From Cyanoderma ruficeps (Eukaryota; Chordata; Aves; Passeriformes; Timaliidae), in assembly GCA_008694505.1 (NCBI GenBank), contig VZDJ01000090.1:836034-900033 (forward strand): a DNA stretch of 64,000 bases, written 5' to 3'. Position 1 is the stretch's first letter; each line of letters begins with the position of its first letter. A program made the translations under genes and the position numbers. Shown here piece by piece: positions 60,371 through 64,000 of the stretch. A model generated the notes under the pieces. It searched no databases. It was not told the origin of the DNA and worked only from the letters and a program-made list of their open reading frames with translations.

Positions 60371-62949
60371 GCACTGAATAAAATGGTGAGTCATACCTGA
60401 CCCGGGACTCATTCCTGGGCATCCACGTAAGAAACACTGCCACTCAATGGTGGGCTTCCAGGGATGACCTCCTTTGTGTTTACAGGGCGTTAAATGGAGT
60501 TAACCAGCTCACTTAACCTCCTGCTCTGTTAATGTTGCATAACACTTTTTTTTTTCTTATCAGCTTGCTTTGGAAAATTAACACTTCCAGAAGCCTGGAT
60601 AGATCTAAGCCATCACCTTTCCCAAACAAACCTGTAGTCACATCAAAGACTGACAAGAACAAAACAAGTTTATGCAGCAAGATCCGTTTCCTCCAAACCA
60701 GGCTGATTGGCATTAACTGGAGAATCTCATATCAGCTCTGTTGCTTTGCCTAGAATTTTTCAGGTCTTCTGTTTGCTCTTTACAAATATTCACGGGGCAC
60801 AGTTCTCTTCCAGTCTTCTGGGATGTCTCTGATATTCCAAAGCTTATTAACCCCTTGTTTGGTGAGCAATAGGCCAGAGGAAATTGGGTTCTCTGTGGAC
60901 TTTTTCCCTGTATGTTCTGTACTTTTCACTACCATACCTTCAGCAGAGGAAAGGCGGGGGAGGGAGGGGGGTCTCTTGATGACACCCTTTCCACAGCTTG
61001 CCACAAGTCTAGGGGCAAGGGGAAAATTCTTCTACAGTCTACATCACAGGGTTCCCCCACCACTCTCTAACATTACATAGCTCATAGCTTTTTGTTATGT
61101 TTCTAAAATAACACAGATTTCCCAACATTTTCTGCTTAATTCTTTTGGCCTGCTGGATGGACTGCTCCTCTCACCTGTGGGGCTTTGCCCAGCAGCATGG
61201 CTACAGGCTCTGTTCTAGCACAGGCATTGGAAGCATCTCTCTCCTCTGTCAGGCTGCTGGTTTTCATACAATTTGTTGGAGCTTATTTACTTTTTAGAAT
61301 CTGGTCGTTTTTTTCAAATCCATGGCAACTAACAGACAGACAGACAGGATTCTGCAGGTAGCAAGGCAACAACATGGGTCTCTCTTCCCTTAGGAAACAA
61401 CAGTAAAACCAGCACCAGTGGCCTGCCTGGGCTCAGGACTCCTGGGTGTAAATGATCTGTATGTGATCGCTGCCAGACAGAAATAACAGCCAGTAACACC
61501 TGGTTCCATCTCTCCCCTCAAATTTCCATGTAATTTTACATTAGCTTTCATTTGAAAAGGAAACCAGACAATCCATTCCATTTATATCACGTAAGAGTGA
61601 GGTACAAGTGACATCAGCCCTTGAGCTCTCTGTTCCCATCATCTTGACGGCTTTCCTGACTCCCCCCAGCACATCTACCAAGGTTTCCTCGGTCCCTAGA
61701 AAATTCTGCTCCTTGTCCTCTCTCATATTTCTGACTCCTTTTCCTGCCTTCTGTAGTTTTACTCTTCAGGGGGATTTTCAGTGTTTGCGTCATTTGGATT
61801 TTCACCCTTTAGCTGACCTTTCTCTGGTTGAAATTTCTCCTCTGTTTTGTGCTTCCCAATTATACTAAACACATTCGTCAGGATTTGAAAAGGTCAGAGA
61901 GAGCCTGTGTGCCTGATGTAGCCCCTTCCAGAGCTTTCTACCCTCTGCTACTCCCAGGTAAGAAACCAGGAAAAGGAGCGCAGAGAGCGAGAAGAGCTGA
62001 GCGCTGACTTGTGCTGCTCCACCATGTCGGCACAGGGGGTTTCTTGGGATGAGAGCGTGAGGGATCACTGAGCAAGGTTTGCGCAGATGATTTGTACAAG
62101 TCCTGTGAGAGCTAGAGATGAGAAGGCTGGAGCGTGACAGGAGCCTGGATAATCTCTGACATAAAGTCCCGTGTACACGAAAGGGACAAAAGCCAGGGGT
62201 TTGGCCTGGTGACATACAGTGGTGCAGCATCTCACACACACCTCGGCCGTGGCCTCCTGAGGCAGTGCCCTTCTCCCACACCACAACCCCCCAGTGACAG
62301 TAAACCCTAACACAACCCCATCCCCGTGCTGATCCTCCAAACACACACCAACATCACTCCCAAACACATGAAAAACCTGTTGACTCTCCTAAACATGCTC
62401 ACAAATACACACACAAGACTCAAATATCCTGGCATTGGAGCAGCCTGGTTCATTAGCACAGGACCTCACGGGAGGCCTGGTGAAGAACAGATTCAGACCC
62501 TTCAGATATCTGTCCGAAGTTGACACGACCTGTTCTGGCCATCCTGCCACGCTCAGGCTTGGTACTGTGTGTCCATTTGTCACCTGCGTCCATCCCTGAC
62601 GCAGTGGCAGGTTGCTTTACAGCTCAGTGCTGTCTCTGCTCTTTCTTTCTGGTATTTTTTTTTTCCCAGGGTCAGTCACAGTCTTTCCTCATTGCTTTAT
62701 GATGAAAAGTTTGATTGTTTTTGAGGATCTGAGGAAATTACTTTCTTGCTTCCTCATATTTCAGGCCCTGGAGTGGAAACTGTCTCTCTGTCATTGACTT
62801 TCTTCTCTCGCCCGTTGGTTGCTCAGCTGCTCCCTTCTGATTTGGTCTGTGCTTTCTGTTTGGTTCTCGATGGTGGAGGGAGATGTTCCCTGTGAAACAC
62901 GCAGCCCCTCAAAGGCACATCAGCTTCTTTCTTTAATTTTGCTGTCACA
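60371..62949. other. Intergenic, no supported gene
   Basis: No exon series or clear repeat. A GA/G-rich short tract lies at 60950-60975. Some segments around 60770-60990 may continue an old LINE. Confidence 0.4.
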
Positions 62950-63805
62950 TCCCTACCATTTCCAGACGCATCCCATCGATCCCTGGCAGAAACGCGCCTG
63001 GGGACACGCTCAAAAGACCTGGGTGATCCCTCAACGGGTAAAACACACCTTGGACGGATCCCCGTCCTCCCCCCCTTCTCCATCGCTCCTACCTCACCCA
63101 TGTGTCCCACGGGCTCTGCCCGTGAGGCTCGACCGAACCCCGCCGCCTGCCCCGCCGAGGGTGCGCCTCGCCGGGGCCGCCCGTCTGCCGCCCCCCCCGC
63201 CCGGTGCCGCGGCGGCCACGGGGTCCCGGGGGCTCGAAACCCGGGGATGATGGATGCGGGGACGGGGGACGGCGGGGCGGGACCGAGGGATGGCATCTCC
63301 CCGAGGGCACCGCTGCGGGCGCGGAAAGGCGAGGGGCGGCGGGGATGAACCCCGGGGGGCGGCCCGGGGGAGGGGGATCCCGGGGGGCCTCCGCCCCCAA
63401 GGACGGACCGGTCCGGGGGTGGCATTCGCCGGAGCGAGCTGGAGCGACGGGTCCCTTGGAGACACCTCTCTCCATGGCAACCTAATCGCTTCCTGTGAAG
63501 ATCCCGAAATAACCGACGAGACGGGGGAGCGGAGCCGAGCGGAGCGGAGCCGAGCGGAGCCGGGCCGTGCGGGCAGCGGCGGGGAGGCGGCGGGGGGCAG
63601 GTCCGGCGGGCGCGGGGCTGCGGGAGCGCGGCGCGGGCGGGCAGGGAGCGGGAGGAGCCTTCGCGCCCGGCCGCCGGGGCAGGGGGCTCCGGGCCGGGGG
63701 GACGCGCTGCCCCCGCCCGGCCGCTGCCCTGGCCCGGCCGCCCCGGCGCCCCCCGCGGGCTGCAGCCGGGGCCACAGTGCCGGGCGCGCCCGTGCCAGCA
63801 GCCAT
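62950..63805 (+). promoter_or_regulatory. CpG island, probable promoter of next gene
   Basis: The densest CpG block in the window. Contains an RFX X-box half site (CCATGGCAAC, 63472-63481), an ETS-like CTTCCTGTG (63489-63497) and a pentamer array of GAGCG/GAGCC units (63527-63562). No coding exon is recognisable inside. By synteny the neighbour beyond COPS7A is expected to run to the right (PIANP-type); orientation and identity are inference. Confidence 0.55.
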
Positions 63806-63817
63806 GGGGTTAACGGG

Positions 63818-63993
63818 AGGCAGCGAGCGAGAGAGACAGAGACAGAGAGAGAGAAAGAGGGGCTGGACCAGTCTTCGGCAGCTGTTTATTTCAAGGCATC
63901 TCTCGCTCCCTCTCCCTCAGCCAAGGCTCAGCCTCAGCAAACCTTCCTCCTCCTCCTCTTCCTCCTCCTCCTCCTCCTCCTCTCCTTCCTTCG
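63818..63993 (+). repeat. Purine tract and CCT-repeat tract
   Basis: A GA-rich run (63818-63862, 'gagagagacagagacagag') is followed by a (TCC)n tract (63945-63993). Both sit just downstream of the CpG island and would lie in a 5' UTR or first intron of a rightward gene. Simple-sequence, likely polymorphic. Confidence 0.75.
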
Positions 63994-64000
63994 TCCTGGC

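Noticed and set aside
62823..63805. Long open frames on both strands in the right-edge CpG island
   Set aside because: Proline/arginine-rich composition artefacts; mutually overlapping.
1..64000. Search for tRNA, rRNA or known microRNA/snoRNA genes
   Set aside because: No cloverleaf, box C/D, H/ACA or recognised hairpin could be supported by reading alone.

Overview
This is a vertebrate genomic window, most likely from a bird and probably a songbird. The evidence is multi-exon genes with GT-AG introns, many CR1 retroposon fragments, retroviral solo LTRs and CpG-island promoters. Four protein-coding genes can be read in full: LAG3 (minus), PTMS (minus), MLF2 (plus) and COPS7A (minus). Their order and relative orientation match the mammalian block that contains COPS7A, MLF2, PTMS, LAG3 and CD4 (human 12p13). 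CD4 would be expected just beyond the left edge and a PIANP/ZNF384-type neighbour just beyond the right edge; neither is visible.

Layout. 1-587 is the right part of an LTR, and 588-5558 has no gene I can support. 5559-8753 is LAG3, a four-Ig-domain T-cell inhibitory receptor in eight coding exons. 8754-23640 is a gene-free spacer of about 15 kb with old CR1 copies, a small CpG-rich patch, two CTCF-like motifs facing each other and one nearly complete LTR. 23640-26727 is PTMS (parathymosin) in five coding exons with a long 3' UTR; its CpG-island promoter runs to about 27.9 kb. 28-34.6 kb is intergenic, with an unassigned CpG island near 31.5 kb and an LTR nested in a CR1 copy just upstream of MLF2. 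34.77-41.36 kb is MLF2, with a non-coding first exon and seven coding exons. 41.4-52.5 kb is intergenic, with CR1 copies and a second related LTR. 52.5-55.53 kb is COPS7A (COP9 signalosome subunit 7a) in seven coding exons. 55.5-64 kb holds the COPS7A promoter, a 20-bp tandem repeat, CR1 copies, and at the far right a strong CpG island that looks like the promoter of the next gene.

The genes do not form an operon-like pathway; they are a conserved linkage group. COPS7A and PTMS act in housekeeping protein-turnover and chromatin processes, MLF2 is a widely expressed nuclear/chaperone-associated protein, and LAG3 is an immune checkpoint receptor. Exon models were built by hand from splice sites, reading phase and family similarity; every coding sequence closes in frame (LAG3 556 aa, PTMS 105 aa, MLF2 243 aa, COPS7A 275 aa). 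I found no new gene system. The items most worth following are the divergent features of this LAG3 (tail, D1 loop, extra D2 cysteines), the nested LTR at MLF2, a possible alternative MLF2 end, and two CpG islands without a visible gene.
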